Shown: positions 1-12,190, numbered from the stretch's first letter. The stretch is DNA of 64,000 nt from Eublepharis macularius (GCF_028583425.1 NC_072794.1:29819232-29883231), one strand, 5' to 3'. Numbers and translations: made by a program. Notes: a model not told the origin generated them from the letters alone.

Positions 1-265
1 CCCAAAAAAATGTTGTGATTATGTTTTTTAAAAGTTGATGTTCTGTTCATGTAAAAAAAAGGAAAAAAAACCAAAAAAAAATGTTGTGCTTATGTTTTTT
101 AAAAGTTGATGTTCTGTTCATGTAAAAAAAAGGAAAAAAAACCCAAAAAAATGTTGTGATTATGTTTTTTAAAAGTTGATGTTCTGTTCATGTAAAAAAA
201 AGGAAAAAAACCCAAAAAAAAATGTTGTGCTTATGTTTTTTAAAAGTTGATGTTCAGTTCATGTT
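1..265. repeat. A-rich tandem repeat, about 70.5-bp unit
   Basis: Four consecutive copies of a unit made of ATGTTGTG, a T-run, AAAAGTTGATGTTC, TGTTCATG and long A-runs. The ATGTTGTG anchor falls at 10, 81, 151 and 222, so the period is 70-71 bp. Units 1 and 3 read GTGATTATG and units 2 and 4 read GTGCTTATG, so the array also has a 141-bp two-unit period. The array is cut by the window start, so its full length is unknown. Confidence 0.9.
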
Positions 266-285
266 TAAAAAAAAAAATTTGATGT

Positions 286-523
286 TAATGTTGGGTTTGC
301 ATGGTTGGGGGATGCGGGAAGAGTGGTGGATGGGCACCGGCCAATGATGATCTCTCACAGATGTTCCCAGGTAAATTCTGAGGCTGGTGTGGGGGTGGGG
401 GGAGACCTCTGCAGAACTGCTCCAGAAATACCATTGTCCAGTGCCTTGGAAGTGCCCAGTTCAGCTTTGTGTGTCTGAACTGAAAGCACAGCCACAGGAA
501 ATGACATAGGTTCTGCTGGACCC
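286..523. other. Unique-looking sequence between tandem array and direct repeat
   Basis: GT-rich sequence continuing from the tandem array. No coding signal is seen. It probably belongs to the same complex repeat as its neighbours, because the 70-bp array, this stretch and the 524-1048 copy share the same GT- and A-rich style. Confidence 0.35.
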
Positions 524-1048
524 TGTTGCAGTGGTTCCCCCCCATTAAGTCGTTTTATGGAGGGAGAGTTGTATTAGGCTGGTAGTTATTATGATCATCT
601 TCTGTTTCCATGCCCTGTTGTGCCCGCTCACTATGTAACCTGTTGTAATGTTCAAAACTTTACTGTTTGTCCATTTCAAAAAAAAAATTGTGTTTAAGAT
701 TCTCTGATGTGTAGTTAATTGTGTTGTGTTGTGCTATGAGGGACAATAAGTGTAATATGTTGTGATTTGTTGACCACTTGTAATTTGAAAATGAGAAAAT
801 AAAGGTTTTTTAAACTTAATGATTGTGTGTCTGTGTTCCCTTCTTTGATGGGAGGTTGGTTCCCAGCATAGGGAACAATGGGGCAGGCTGGCCAGCCTGT
901 TCCTGGGGTACTCGGTGTGGGGCAGCTGAGGGTGGTTTTGGTTCTGAGAGGGGCTGAGTGGAGGATTTGGGTCTGTGTGTGGCAGCTGGGGTGGGGGAAC
1001 TGGGTTTGTGTGGGGCTGAAAGGAGTGGACTATGGGGGATGAGAGCAC
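524..1048 (+). repeat. Direct repeat, copy A
   Basis: This stretch recurs in the same orientation at 3535-4228. Over the first 370 bases I count only about three differences plus an A-run length change, so the duplication is recent. Beyond about 895 the copies still align, but copy B carries roughly 170 extra bases. An AATAAA-like A-rich patch (about 797-803) lies inside. ORFs here are shadows of GT-rich repeat DNA. The pair could be two copies of one non-autonomous element or the ends of a larger one; I cannot tell which. Confidence 0.85.
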
Positions 1049-3283
1049 TGGTCGTCCCTTTTGCCCAAGTAGGCCCCTGCTACTGTCCTGGTGTGGGCTT
1101 CCATGCCTCTATCAGTTGCTGGCCCTCCTTTGCCATCTTTTTCAGAAATTTTCCTAGGGCTGCCAAACTCCTGGTTGGGCTTGAGTTCAGGTTAGAGAGA
1201 GTAGTTCCCTACAGATAAACTGGCTGCTTCCAAGGGCAATCTCTTTAGAGGGCAAATGCGGACCATGGATTCTGGGGGAGATCCCTACTCAGATTTTCCT
1301 TTGCACAAGTCCCACCCCCAAATTGCCAGTAACTTCCAAGGCCAGAGTTTGCCACCCCAGAGAGATCCCGTTCCCACCCTCTTAGCCTTGGCATGAAAGT
1401 TGTAGCCACCATGGAACGCTTCCAGGTTCCTGATTCCAAGCCCAATGACACCAATGTAAGACAATCCAGACCTCCATCAAAAATGGATTTTAAGTAGCAG
1501 TGGGATTGGGCTGCATTTCAGTCATTCACATATCTGGTTGTGTTCCCAAACATTTAGCTTATGGTTTTTTAAATCGGCGTATGGCACTTAAGGACACTTT
1601 TAAATGGTTCTAAAAACATATTTTTATTATGAAGTATTTAATGTGGCATTGATCAAGGGCAGGCCTTTTGGCCAAATGAGCAGTATCAGTACAGTAAAAT
1701 TTAGACAAAGCTCATAGGAGGAAAAAGCATTCACACTGTGAAGTGGGAAGAAAGTTTCAATTTACATGTACCATGGACTCCGAAAAAGACATGTCCAGAC
1801 CAAATCAGGCCTGCTTTCTCCCTTGAAGATATCAATTGATGATAGTGCTTATGTCACATCATGAGAAGACAAGGTTCACTAGAAAAGACAATAATGCTAA
1901 GAAAAATTGAAGGCAGTAGGGAAAAGAAGAATACCCTAGATGTGGTAGATTGACTTCGGTTTGCAATACATGGACAAGGTTTTTGGGATACTGTGGAGCT
2001 CAATATAATTCTAAAGTACACCACAAGTGATTTGAATGCATAAAACATACAGACACATACACATAAAATGTATATACCCCCTCCCCACCAAATTAAAGGT
2101 TTATCTTATGCCCCGGTTTTCTCCCCCATGGGAACCTAGAGTGGTTTACACATTGCTGTTCTCCCTTGATTTGTTTCACCCTCATCACAACCAGGCTAAC
2201 AATAGACAGCTGCTCCATGCCTCACATTGGAGTGACTCCACCGATGGCCTTCTTAGTTGTATGAGGGGGTGGAGGGGGGGGGAGGAAGGAAACAACGCAC
2301 TCCTGCCCACTCTATCTGGGGCCTAGGTTGCCAAATTGCTTGGCCTTGGCAAGGAGCCAGTGGTGGGGCGGCACTGGTTCTGGGGCCCCGTCAAGAACAT
2401 TTGTCCAGGGCCCCAAAATCACCTAGACTGCCTCTGGAAAACACAACACAATTGTTTACTTAGGCTGAGCCAAGAACATCCATCAAGCCTACAAGGCACA
2501 GAATCAGAGTCTGCCAGATTCTAGACCAACTCTCTAGCCATTGCACTACAGTGGATATCTAAAAATTGTTCATACCCCCACCAGCAACTTGAACATTTTT
2601 CTCCAAAAGGCACACAACTTGGCTGGGTCTCAAAAAGGACTATGATGCATGGGCCTGTCAATGCATACTGGTACTAAGGCTCTGGCCGGGGGGAGGGGGG
2701 CATTGTGCCAATGCCACCCTGGCTTTGGAAGGGGACAGTAAAATAGAAGAAATAATCTAGCTTCAGTGCCTCCCCCCCTTCTCTCTCTCTCTCTCTCTCT
2801 CTATAATGTGAGTGAAAACATTACTATACCATCACTGAAGCCTACAGGATACATAGGGTCTGTTCACACACGCATGATCATTTAATGGCAATGCTCTGGC
2901 ATGATGATGTCTGTTCTAGGAAGTGATGTGATCATCACACAAGGCTGGGGAGCACGCACAATTCACAGCAGGCAGATTTGGGCCACAAGGGATCCTGCTT
3001 TGGCCTGCAGGGCCCAAATCAGCCCACTGCAAAGCACAGGCATACTCTCAGGGCAGCCAGATGACATCAGTGACATCACGGCAGCAGCCCCTGGAGCGTA
3101 CCTTGAAGGCTCATTCACTGACTTTCCCCCTTCGGGGTGATAGGTGAGAGTGGGGGATCCCCCACCAAGGGGAAACGGATCCCTAATTGTGTCTGAGGTT
3201 GTGGAAATCAAATGGGTCATATTGCTTCTGTCTTTGAGGGACTTACATGCACATTATATTTAACTCCAGATTTCTTGATTGTC
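1049..3283. other. Non-coding stretch with old SINE-like traces
   Basis: No gene is supported. A reversed SINE-like trace is seen at about 2085-2180 (GGGAACCTAGAGTGG, then CTCACAACC-like text), and a reversed tRNA-like head at about 2500-2560 (TCTAGCCATTGCACTACA). A (TC)n run lies at about 2779-2802. The rest gives no recognisable match. Confidence 0.4.
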
Positions 3284-3534
3284 AAGGAATGCATGTGGTG
3301 GGGGGTGGGGGGAAGGGTGGGAGAAGGGCCCCTGAGGGTGAGGGTGGCATTTGGCATGCAAAATGCCACCCCTGGCAAGACAAGCCTCTCCCAGCTGTCA
3401 GTGGTAGAGATGAGAGCAGAGCACCTACTTGGGGAGGCCATGAAATGGCCCCCCCAAGTGGGAGCAGGCTGAGCCTTGGTGGGGGGATGGGAGGAAGGGT
3501 GGGAGAAGGGCCCCAGAGGGTTGGGGGGGGATTT
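3284..3534. repeat. GC-rich tandem units, partial (about 175-bp family)
   Basis: Two partial copies of the GC-rich unit found complete at 4223-4545. Shared landmarks are GGGTGGGAGAAGGGCCCC, the palindrome CATTTTGCATGCAAAATG (here slightly altered), AGCTGTCAGTGGTAGAGAT and CACCTACTTGGGGAGGCC. Long GC-rich ORFs in these units are composition artefacts. Confidence 0.75.
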
Positions 3535-4228
3535 TGTTGCAGTGGTTCCCCCCCATTAAGTCGTTTTATGGAGGGAGAGTTGTATTAGGCTGGTAGTTAT
3601 TATGATCATCTTCTGTTTCCATGCCCTGTTGTGCCCGCTCACTATGTGACCTGTTGTAATGTTCAAAACTTTACTGTTTGTCCATTTCAAAAAAAAAAAT
3701 GTGTTTAAGATTCTCTGATGTGTAGTTAATTGTGTTGTGTTGTGCTATGAGGGACAATAAGTGTAATATGTTGTGATTTGTTGACCACTTGTAATTTGAA
3801 AATGAGAAAATAAAGGTTTTTTAAACTTAATGATTGTGTGTCTGTGTTCCCTTCTTTGATGGGAGGTTGGTTCCCAGCATAGGGATCAATGGGGCAGGCT
3901 GGCCAGCCTTCTCTGCGGGTGGTGGGGGGGTCAGGGGGGTGGTTGTCTGTGTGCCAGGGCAGGTGCTCTTTCCCAGGGACGATTTGGCACTGCCACCATT
4001 GTGGCACCCCTTGTCTGTGCAGAACTGCCCTGGGAAAGAGAGTTTAGGGGTTCCCAAAAGGGGAGGGCAGGCCAGCCTGTTCCTGGGGTTATGGTGGGTG
4101 TGGGGCAGGTGGGGGTTGATTTGGGTCTGTGAGGGGCTACTGGGGGGATTTGGGTCTGTGTGTGGCAGCTGGGGGGGAATTGGGTTTGTGTGGGGCTGTG
4201 AAGGGTGGACTTTAGGGGCTGAGAGCAC
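3535..4228 (+). repeat. Direct repeat, copy B
   Basis: Near-identical to 524-1048 over its first 370 bases, with about 170 extra bases between roughly 3908 and 4075. It sits between two blocks of the GC-rich 175-bp unit, so it appears to be an integral or inserted part of that complex repeat. Confidence 0.85.
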
Positions 4229-4560
4229 CTACTTGGGGAGGCCATGAAATGGCCCCCCCAAGTGGGAGCAGGCTGAGCCTTGGTGGGGGGTGGGAGGAGG
4301 GGTGGGAGAAGGGCCCCAGAGGGTTGGGGGGCATTTTGCATGCAAAATGCCACCCCTGGCAACACAAGCCTCCCCCAGCTGTCAGTGGTAGAGATTAGAG
4401 CACCTACTTGGGGAGGCCATGAAATGGCCCCCCCCAAGTGGGAGCAGGCTGAGCCTCGGTGGGGGGTGGGAGGAGGGGTGGGAGAAGGGCCCCTGAGGGC
4501 TGGGGGGCATTTTGCATGCAAAATGCCACCCCTGGCAAAGGAAGCCTGCTTCTTCATTTT
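4223..4560. repeat. GC-rich tandem repeat, 175-bp unit
   Basis: One full unit (4223-4397) and most of a second (4398-4560), with anchors GAGCACCTACTTGG at 4223 and 4398. Each unit holds two short palindromes, GGCCATGAAATGGCC and CATTTTGCATGCAAAATG. Related partial units lie at 3284-3534. Confidence 0.85.
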
Positions 4561-4699
4561 TTCCCCATAGGAAATAATGAAGAAGATGCTCCTTTATGGG
4601 AGGATGGGGGGACCTGCTTTGGGGGGCCATAACATGGCCCCCCAAAGTCCAATCTGTCTGAAACTTGGGTGGGTGTTAGAGAAGGGTTAGAGGAAGGTC

Positions 4700-4934
4700 C
4701 CCACCAATTTTGGGCTTATTTGGTGGGAAAATGCCTCCTCCAGGCGTCCTGAAAGACGGAGGCATTTTCCCAGCAAAATAACCCGAAAGAATCCCGAAAG
4801 AATGCCGAAATAATGCCGAATCCCGAATCCCGAAAGAGATTCTTGTTTCGGCATTCGGCTAATGCCGGTAGAGAATCTTGTTTCGGGTAATCCCGAAACA
4901 AGAAAGCCGAAAGTTTTTTCCTTGCACACCCCTA
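4700..4934. mobile_element. Right end of a hAT-like non-autonomous element
   Basis: Dense short repeats of CCCGAAAGAAT / TTCGG style with internal inverted copies end in TTGCACACCCCTA. Its reverse complement, TAGGGGTGTGCAA, resembles the terminal inverted repeat of hAT-type elements of lizards. No matching left end is visible in the window, so the element either starts before base 1 or lost its left end. The satellite-like blocks upstream may be its interior. Confidence 0.5.
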
Positions 4935-4944
4935 CTTACCACTC

Positions 4945-5160
4945 CTAGGCTGATAGAGTTATGGGTCCACAACTGTGAGACTTTGTGCATCTGTGTATTT
5001 CTGTGTGTCTCTCTCCTTTGTGAATTTAGTTTATACTGAGCTTGCTCTCGTTCTCAAATAAAAGGTCTTTCATAGATCACTGTCTTCAGTTTCCTGTGTT
5101 AAAACTGCCACTACAGCACTCATGGTCACCACGTCGGGAACCACCCATATGGGCTAGTAT
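4945..5160 (+). mobile_element. Possible old LTR-like remnant
   Basis: A CT-rich stretch with an AATAAA (about 5056-5061) is followed by TGGTCACCACGTCGGGAA, which has the look of a retroviral leader after an LTR. No coding part is attached. If real, it is an old, broken solo remnant. The call rests on weak composition and motif evidence only. Confidence 0.2.
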
Positions 5161-5407
5161 TATGGAAGGTAGCTTTGAGGAAAGGGACTGAAAACATTTA
5201 TTCATTCATTTTTATTTTAATTCATTAGTACCAAGATGGTTGCTAGTAAAAATATAAATGACAATCTAGTAGCACTTCAATACCCTGAATAAACGATGCC
5301 TGCAGCCCAAAAATGTAAGATCCCAGGGTCAGATCCCCACCCAAGCCACCCAGGTTACTTGGGGTAGCACAGCGAGGAGGGTGCATGTGCCCTGCAGGGA
5401 CTCTCCT

Positions 5408-5483
5408 TGCTCCCAGCCGAAGGTGACTGGTATGACCCTTTGGCCTGCTCCCAGCCGAAGGTGACTGGTATGACCCTTTGGCC
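5408..5483. repeat. 38-bp tandem duplication
   Basis: Two exact adjacent copies of a 38-bp unit starting TGCTCCCAGCCGAAGGTG, at 5408-5445 and 5446-5483. The perfect match implies a recent local duplication. Confidence 0.9.
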
Positions 5484-5559
5484 TGCGCTGCTGCTGGCTG
5501 AGTCCATCTTGGTGGTGGTAAAGGTCTAGGCGGTGATGATGAGTGTACCTTGTCTGGAG

Positions 5560-6374
5560 TGATAAACTACTGTGAACTGGTCCTGTAAGTGTAAGCGGTT
5601 GGCCCGGCCTCCGCCATTTTAATCGCCATTTTAATATGGCTGCTTGTGATATTAAAATAACACCAGGCCTCTGGATTTAAAATGGCCACTGTATTGCCAC
5701 CAGAGAGCCTCCAACAGTTGCTGAGTCCTGCCCAGGAGAACACGGCATGCATGGAATGCCGCACAAGAATGCGGCGTGATTAAGAGGTGATGGGATTTGC
5801 AGTCCCTCCAGCCCCAAAGGAATCCAGTGCAACAAAGGTCTCGCAGAGTTGCCCTCACTTAACACATTCGTTTCCCTCCTTCCAGAAGGAGATCTCCTGT
5901 CCATGATTGACATTCATAAGTATATACAGTTGTTCCTGGAAAAGTACAGTCCCCACCTAAATCCATCAACTTAGCTCCGGTGGAATTCACTAACAAACTA
6001 TCCCTGTTGTGCAGCACTAGAACATGTTTTGCATTTGCTTTCACACACCCCAGCAGCTACCAATCAAGGTAATCAAACCTTTTGTCAAACCCAGGAACTG
6101 ACCGTTGGAGCCTTTGTTCTAACGGCTAGGTGGGCTCTCCCACCTCAGGGCACATTTTACCTATAAAGGTAGGGCCCTGGCCTCATTCAAATCGTACACG
6201 CTTCCTGAGTCCAAGCACTGCTCCCTTAGAGTTGCTTCCCTAAGTCTCTCCCTCTCTCCTGGCGGAGAACACTGGTGTTTGAAGCTCTCTTCCTCCATGG
6301 ACCATGCTGCCCCTCTGATTACTTCCCCCCCCCCACACACACACTCTATTCCAACTTCTGGCTAGCTTCCTAGG

Positions 6375-6463
<89 letters not shown>

Positions 6464-6540
6464 CCTCTTTAAATAAAATTATTCTTTGACCGTAAAAGCA
6501 CCAGCCTCGTCTGCTACCTTGGGGAAAGGACCTGGTAGAA
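5560..6540 (+). mobile_element. Possible old LTR-like element
   Basis: The segment has a TATA-like TATAAAG at about 6162, a CT-rich leader, then AATAAA at about 6472 followed by GGTAGAAATTGGTGGAGAAT, which could be a primer-binding-type region. No reading frame for viral proteins is attached, so at most this is a solo, broken copy. Edges are approximate, and a plain unclassified repeat is an equal alternative. Confidence 0.25.
6379..6458. repeat. Compound microsatellite (TG)n(AG)n
   Basis: About 24 TG dinucleotides run straight into about 16 GA/AG dinucleotides. The run is uninterrupted, so it is likely length-polymorphic. It makes spurious Ser/Leu and Thr/His ORFs on the - strand. Confidence 0.97.
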
Positions 6541-6639
6541 ATTGGTGGAGAATTCCTGCTTGTTACCCTTCTCGCCCAGCCATTCTCCTTGCTTGCTAAT
6601 TCCCCCACAAATCATTTTATTGCAAGGAGACCAATTCCG

Positions 6640-7760
6640 GTAACAAGAACCTCCAGTTTGGAATGCCACCACCTAGGCTTTCTTTAATGAACAATTTGCT
6701 TGTTCTGATAGAGTCATGTCTGTGATGAAGTTTGACTTTGCTTCCCAAGGGAGTGTCTCTGGGTATCCAGCAACTGAGGCTGTGCCTTCCAAAGTGTGCT
6801 TACTGATTTAATCCATCGCTTCTGGACTACAGGTATATTTCACACCTTTATGGAGTGATTTGATGGTAACTGTATTGCCGGAAGGGCAACATCTGTCCTA
6901 ACCTAATAGCTCATTGTGCTGCTTGCCCAGTTGTCAAGCAGTTCCCCTCCCCTTCCTGCTTACCTCTCTTTTTTGTGCTTTCCTCTATATTATTTGTGTG
7001 GATGCAGACTGAAGACTGATTTATGATTTTACAAAAGCCAAGTAGCTAAGAATAAGGATGTAATTTAATAATAAAATGTATCTTTTTAATGCTGGTTTGA
7101 TCACTTTTGTGTTTCATCAGGCAGTTTTGTTTTGTTTTTTTGCTTTTGATTTTTAGCAGCTTTGAGTATTCTGAAGGATGATGATAGCACAGAAATCTCT
7201 TTAAGAAAATAAAAAGTAGGAGCTTCTTTTCTTTGGCATAATTTTGTATCATCCAACCCGATAAAGCATTTGCCATTCTGAATTTCAAGTGTTTTGTTGC
7301 CGAATTAAGTAAACATAGTTAAGAGTTTTCTCATTTTGTTGATAATGGAAATTTTCAATGGACTGTTGACTTTAAAAGGGCTCTTGTTCAAAGGCTGCAC
7401 GATCATACTTTGCCAATGCTGGGGCAGCATGCTGCTTCAGACATGTGTGAGGTTATTGCCAACACAGATCGTAACGAGAACCCCATATGCAGATGGCACA
7501 AAACATTAACTGAATGAGCAGCCCAGAAACAAAATCCCTCCTTCACTGGAGGGGGGGGGGATAGTGCCCATAAGAAAATTTCAACCATCACCTGTTTCCT
7601 TGGAGAATTCCTTTCCATTCACTTACAAGAGATTTAAGAAATTACTTTCTAGCTTATTAACTCATAATAACTTGTTACCAGAACTGCTATTTATGGAGAA
7701 ATTAGCACACAGTCTGGGTTAAATTAGTGTGGATCTTAACCAGCTATACCAGAGTCTATC
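6640..7760. other. No feature recognised
   Basis: AT-rich sequence with no gene, tRNA or clear repeat signature. A G-run is seen at about 7551-7560. Short ORFs here have no family resemblance. Confidence 0.5.
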
Positions 7761-7764
7761 TTCC

Positions 7765-8870
7765 AGATTACTCATGCAATAAAGAGGCAATGACTAATAA
7801 GTTTAAAACATGTTTACTAATAGTGTTGCATATGCCTACAATAACACACACAAGCAAGGTACATACAAGAACTAAGAAATAAAGAGTAGGAACAATAGAG
7901 CCGTTTGCATTAGCAGGGAACCGACTTGAGATCGAAGAAGTGGGGTGATACACACCTGGTCACAGTGAGGAACAAAGACGTAGCAGTGAAGTGGGGCGAT
8001 ATCTAATGCCTGCACTAGACACGCAGAGTGACGGTCGGGGTTCAAGATAGGAATGGTGCGCGCACCTCATGGCAGGGAAGGCCTGCTTAAGTACCCGAAA
8101 ACGTACCCTGAGGCGGGTGCCTTCCATGTGGTTCTCAAGAGGGGAAACAAAGGCTTAATGGGTCTACACCTATTGCTAATGGGCCACTTTAGTATCCGAA
8201 TATATGATTGTGACACCTCGGGAAGACGGGACAAAGGAGGGGAGGGGAGTGCCGGGCGGGTTGATTGAATCTGTCAGGAAGCCGGAGTTGTCTTGATTGT
8301 ATCTGTTCTGGAATGTGGTGGTGGTATTGAAATGTGTCCATTAGGTGTTCTGGAAAGCCGGCATGTAGCTTCCATTCCAGGGCGGCTTCCAGCAATATGC
8401 ATAGCGGTGCGAGGCTGGGCGCTGTGGACGTGACAGGAGCCGGGTCTTGAGATGGCAGCCTCAGTGTAAACTGCCCATGTTGGTTCTTGCTGCCTGGGAA
8501 CATGGCTTCTTCCTTGGCACATCTTGGGCTTGCTAGCAGGCTGCCTAGTGGTGAGGGCAGACCCAGTGACCATCCTGCAAGGGGCTCTCCACGGGAACTG
8601 ACCAGAGGGTGCCCAGCTGGACTCGTGGAGAGTCCCTCCGGCTGGCACTGTGCTGCTAGTGGCATGGCTCTGGGCCCAGGTTAGGTAGGTGTCCAAGGAG
8701 TCAGGAAACAGGCATTGGTGGTACAGTCCATTACAGCAGAGAGATCAGGAAACAAACATGGGCAATGCTGCCCTTAAACAGTCTTTGGTGGAGCCTTAAA
8801 ACAGCATGGCAGGAAACTGGCACAATTCAGGGTGGGCTCCATAACAAGGGGGGGTCCTTGGCAACAAACT
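7765..8870. mobile_element. Unclassified repeat-like segment
   Basis: Its GC content and CpG frequency differ from both flanks (for example GGTGCGCGCACC at about 8055). The reverse strand has LTR-like features, with a polyadenylation-like region near the low-coordinate edge. No protein match or target duplication was found. It may be an old, broken retroelement in - orientation; family and edges are unknown. Confidence 0.25.
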
Positions 8871-11800
8871 CCATCAGTCTAGAGCATGTTCGAGAAGTTT
8901 AAAATATTTCAATTTTTAAAAAAATTCTTTCTAGTGCTTTTTCTCTCCATGTGCCATTAACAAAACAGTATATTTTTCATAACCAAATTCTTAAGACTGG
9001 TGTGATTCAGCAAGTTCAACCCCATCGCTGCACGCACGTAACATTTCTGAAAGAGAGGGAATGGGACTTTGCTCCAGGAATTCCCCAGATATCCTTGCTA
9101 GGACAACTTCTCCTTCTTGAGAGTTGGAACAGAAACTATCAACAAACAGATAAGAGCTGCTTTTGAAACCTGCGGGTCCATAGGAAGTTATTCTTATCCG
9201 AAAGCATGAACCCAAGCCAATGTAAAAAGAGATCGATAGGCCTCCTCAGGTGAGTGGTTCCATACACAAATATTTAGATTGCTAGAATGGGACTGTCTGC
9301 TTTGTTTCCCATCAAATGTTCAGACTGCTGGTTTGAAGCTGGAAAGATGCCCCACAAGGCAGAACTTCAAAAGAGCAAGCTGTACTTTAAAGGGTCGCCT
9401 CCACGCACACATGCTTTGATTCCAGCTTCAGAGACTCAATGACACAACATTAATAAACTGAGCAAATAAATGGTCTATTTTTAGGCAAACTACTTCAGGC
9501 CAGTTTTATTTTTAGCCTTTAACTTGACCACTTTGAGGAGTGGGAGAAGAGGAGGAGGAGATGGTGGCAGTTCTGGAAATTTCTCTAATGGAATGCTGTT
9601 TGGTTAGAAAGATTTTCCATTACTCAGTTAAATTCCAGTCAAATGTGCAAATAGAACCAAGCTGGGGGGGGGGGAAATATTAGTCTGGGAAAAACAGGAA
9701 TTGTTTGTTCCAGCCTAATTTCTTCTCTGGTCTTCAACCAGCTTTATTCTCTGATCAAACAGCCTAGAAAGACAATGTTCGTGTGTGTTGTAAAACAGTA
9801 GTTTTCAGGCTAGAGATATGTAAAGCACTGAGACATGTTTAAGATATTTAATGAACAGAATGCATAGATCTGTTCTTCTCACCGTTTAATTCATGGGCGA
9901 TAGTCACAGTGTGGAGGACCGGCCACTTCCCAAGTTACTTCAAAGAAAACACAGGTGAAGTCTAGCTTCCAGAAGCTGTTGTTCTTCTTTTCAAGAAATC
10001 TTTTAGGAATCACTTGGCAAGAAACCACAATATCATAAAGAGCTAGACCACAGTTTACACACAGCAGAGATCCAGAGGGACAGCTCTGTTGGTCTGTTGT
10101 TTCAAAAATAAAAGGCAGTCACCTTGAAGATTAATGAAATATTATTCCAGTGTACACATTTGTAGACTAGACCCCACTTCTGATGATGATGAGTGAGATA
10201 CCATAAACCACAGTATGCTGTAGTCGCCAGATAAGCAAGCCCATTTCCAGTTGCTCAATCCCAGTTTCCAAGAGTTTCTCCTGATTCTTGGCCATAATAT
10301 ACAGATTTGCATAGGTCAATCCTTCTTTTGAAGAAGGATAATAATTATTTTCATTTAAAACTGCATTAATCAATAATTGCATTACTCAATAAATTGCATT
10401 GCCAGCAAGCTTCCATTTTGGTTGGCCTCGCTCTTTCCCCTCCATCTTAGCTCTGTGATCAACTAATTTCTGCCAATCACACATACCCAAGGCACATGGA
10501 AAGTGGTTTTGGACCACTTGCCACACAAAGGTTAAGAGTCAGCAGCACAGAGGGGACAGGGTCAGGGTACATATTATAACTCACTGGAAATAATAACAAG
10601 CCCAGAGAGATGAAAACCTATCAAAGCACTGAGTCTTTTACAATGCAGTCATAAGCAGAGTGACACTTTCTAAGTGCACTGAAGACAACAGGCTTAGAAA
10701 GGTGTCAGGATTGCACTGCTAGACTGTTACTCAGCTAACAACTGTCCTGCTCTCTACAGGCTAGCTGGGTCTGGGCTCCTCTGAAGTAGAGCTGCCATGT
10801 TCCCTCTAAGCTGTGCAGTGTCATGAGCCCCCAAAATTTTTTGTGAGCTGAAACTTGCACAAAAATTTATTTTGTGAGCTGACTTCCATAAAAGTTTTGA
10901 GAGCGCCTTAAAAAAAAAGATTGCAACCTACAAACATACAAGAATACAAACATACAGTTGACCATCGTGTAAAAGTTTTGAGAAGTTTATAACCTCAACC
11001 TTATTAATATCTGAGAATTAATTTTTAAAATGTATTTTAAGCATTTTAAAACATGTTGTATGTGTCATTTGTAGACAGAATCAAGTCACATAAGCTGTTT
11101 TCTGGACTTGCTATGTTCAGATACAATGAAATGTTTTGGAGACTCTTTGGTCTTTTCCTGCAATGATATAGGAAGGAGCAGAAAGTCCAATCTCCAGACA
11201 GACATGTCATGAAGCAGAGGTTTGATTGTGGCCGTATTTTGAAAGGGGAGGTAAAATCTGGGTATTCCAAAAAAAATTCAGGTATCCTGAATTTTTACCA
11301 ACTGTTCACAAAAAAAAAAAGTAAAATCCAGCCATTGTTTCCTATTGGGGGGGGGAGGTCAAAGCAAATATCCACGGCAGAGTGAAGAGTTGTTGGCCAG
11401 ACTTACATTTAAAGATGAGTTTTTCACACAGTGTGCCTGCCCAGTCATGGACCATTGATGAATATCAATACACGCATTCAAATTATCTTGTGAAGTGCTG
11501 AGAAAAAATAGATGGGGGAGTGAGTAAAAGCCGGATCCAGATGATTTTAAATGGATCCTCATGAATTCATATGATTTTTATATTGAAACAAAACAAAAAG
11601 CCTGTCATATTATAAATCATGTCCTAGTCTACAGACAGCAACAAAACAATCATGCATCCACCAATCAGTGGCGCTGCCACGGCAGAAAAACAAGCTAAAA
11701 AAGCACGAATCCTCATGGATCCTCTTGTTTCTCCGACTCCTGCTGCTGGCAAAGAAACTGCACGGGCTCCCGCCTTCTCTGGCTCCTCCCCAGCTCCTCC

Positions 11801-12190
11801 CAGCTCCTGCTGCTGGGACAGAGTCTGCTCGGCGGCAGAGAGACCACGCAGGACAGGAAGTTTGCTTGGCAGCCTGCCTTTGCTTCCCGAGCTGGGAGTC
11901 AGGGACAGAGAGGTTTCTCCCGTGTGCGCTGGCTACTAAAAATTCATGCGCCATTGCGCACGAACTCACGTTCGTGGGAACGCTGCTGCCAGCTTGGCCA
12001 ACTAGACTTGGGAGTGTAGACTGGAGCTTGGAGGTGCAGGCATGGAGCTGGGCGTTGGAACACTGGGCCTGTACCTAGTGGACCAGTTGATCCAGCAATG
12101 CAGCCTTCTCAAGCCTCAGACTAAACAGGGTGAGTGATAATCTAGCTCAGTTGCCTCTGCTGGGAGATACTGAGGCTCCTAGATTGAGTT
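8871..12190. other. Intergenic DNA with old DNA-element traces
   Basis: No gene is supported. A palindromic MITE relative (CAGTCATAAGCAGAG to GGATTGCACTG) lies at about 10630-10723. A hAT-like left end (CATGTTCCCTCTAAGCTG) starts near 10798. A GC-richer block at 11650-12120 contains the hairpin CACGAACTCACGTTCGTG near 11957. The remaining sequence is featureless. Confidence 0.4.

Noticed and set aside
524-4228. LTR pair of a retrovirus-like element
   Set aside because: The DNA between the copies holds ordinary old SINE traces and no retroviral coding sequence, and copy B is embedded in tandem repeats, so a duplicated non-autonomous element fits better.
3247-4570. Long GC-rich ORFs (up to 208 codons) on both strands around 3.2-4.6 kb
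   Set aside because: They lie on the 175-bp tandem units and direct repeats, encode repeated Gly/Pro-rich text in several frames, and lack any family resemblance.
6240-6608. 122-codon - strand ORF with Ser-Leu and Thr-His runs
   Set aside because: It is a translation of the (TG)n(AG)n microsatellite plus flanks.
8189-8696. Two overlapping - strand ORFs of 140-158 codons
   Set aside because: Low-complexity Pro/Ser/His text in overlapping frames inside an unclassified repeat-like block; no domain seen.
11610-12078. ORFs of 95-136 codons in the 11.6-12.1 kb block
   Set aside because: Present on both strands in overlapping frames, no recognisable domain or splice context; likely chance frames in GC-richer repeat DNA.
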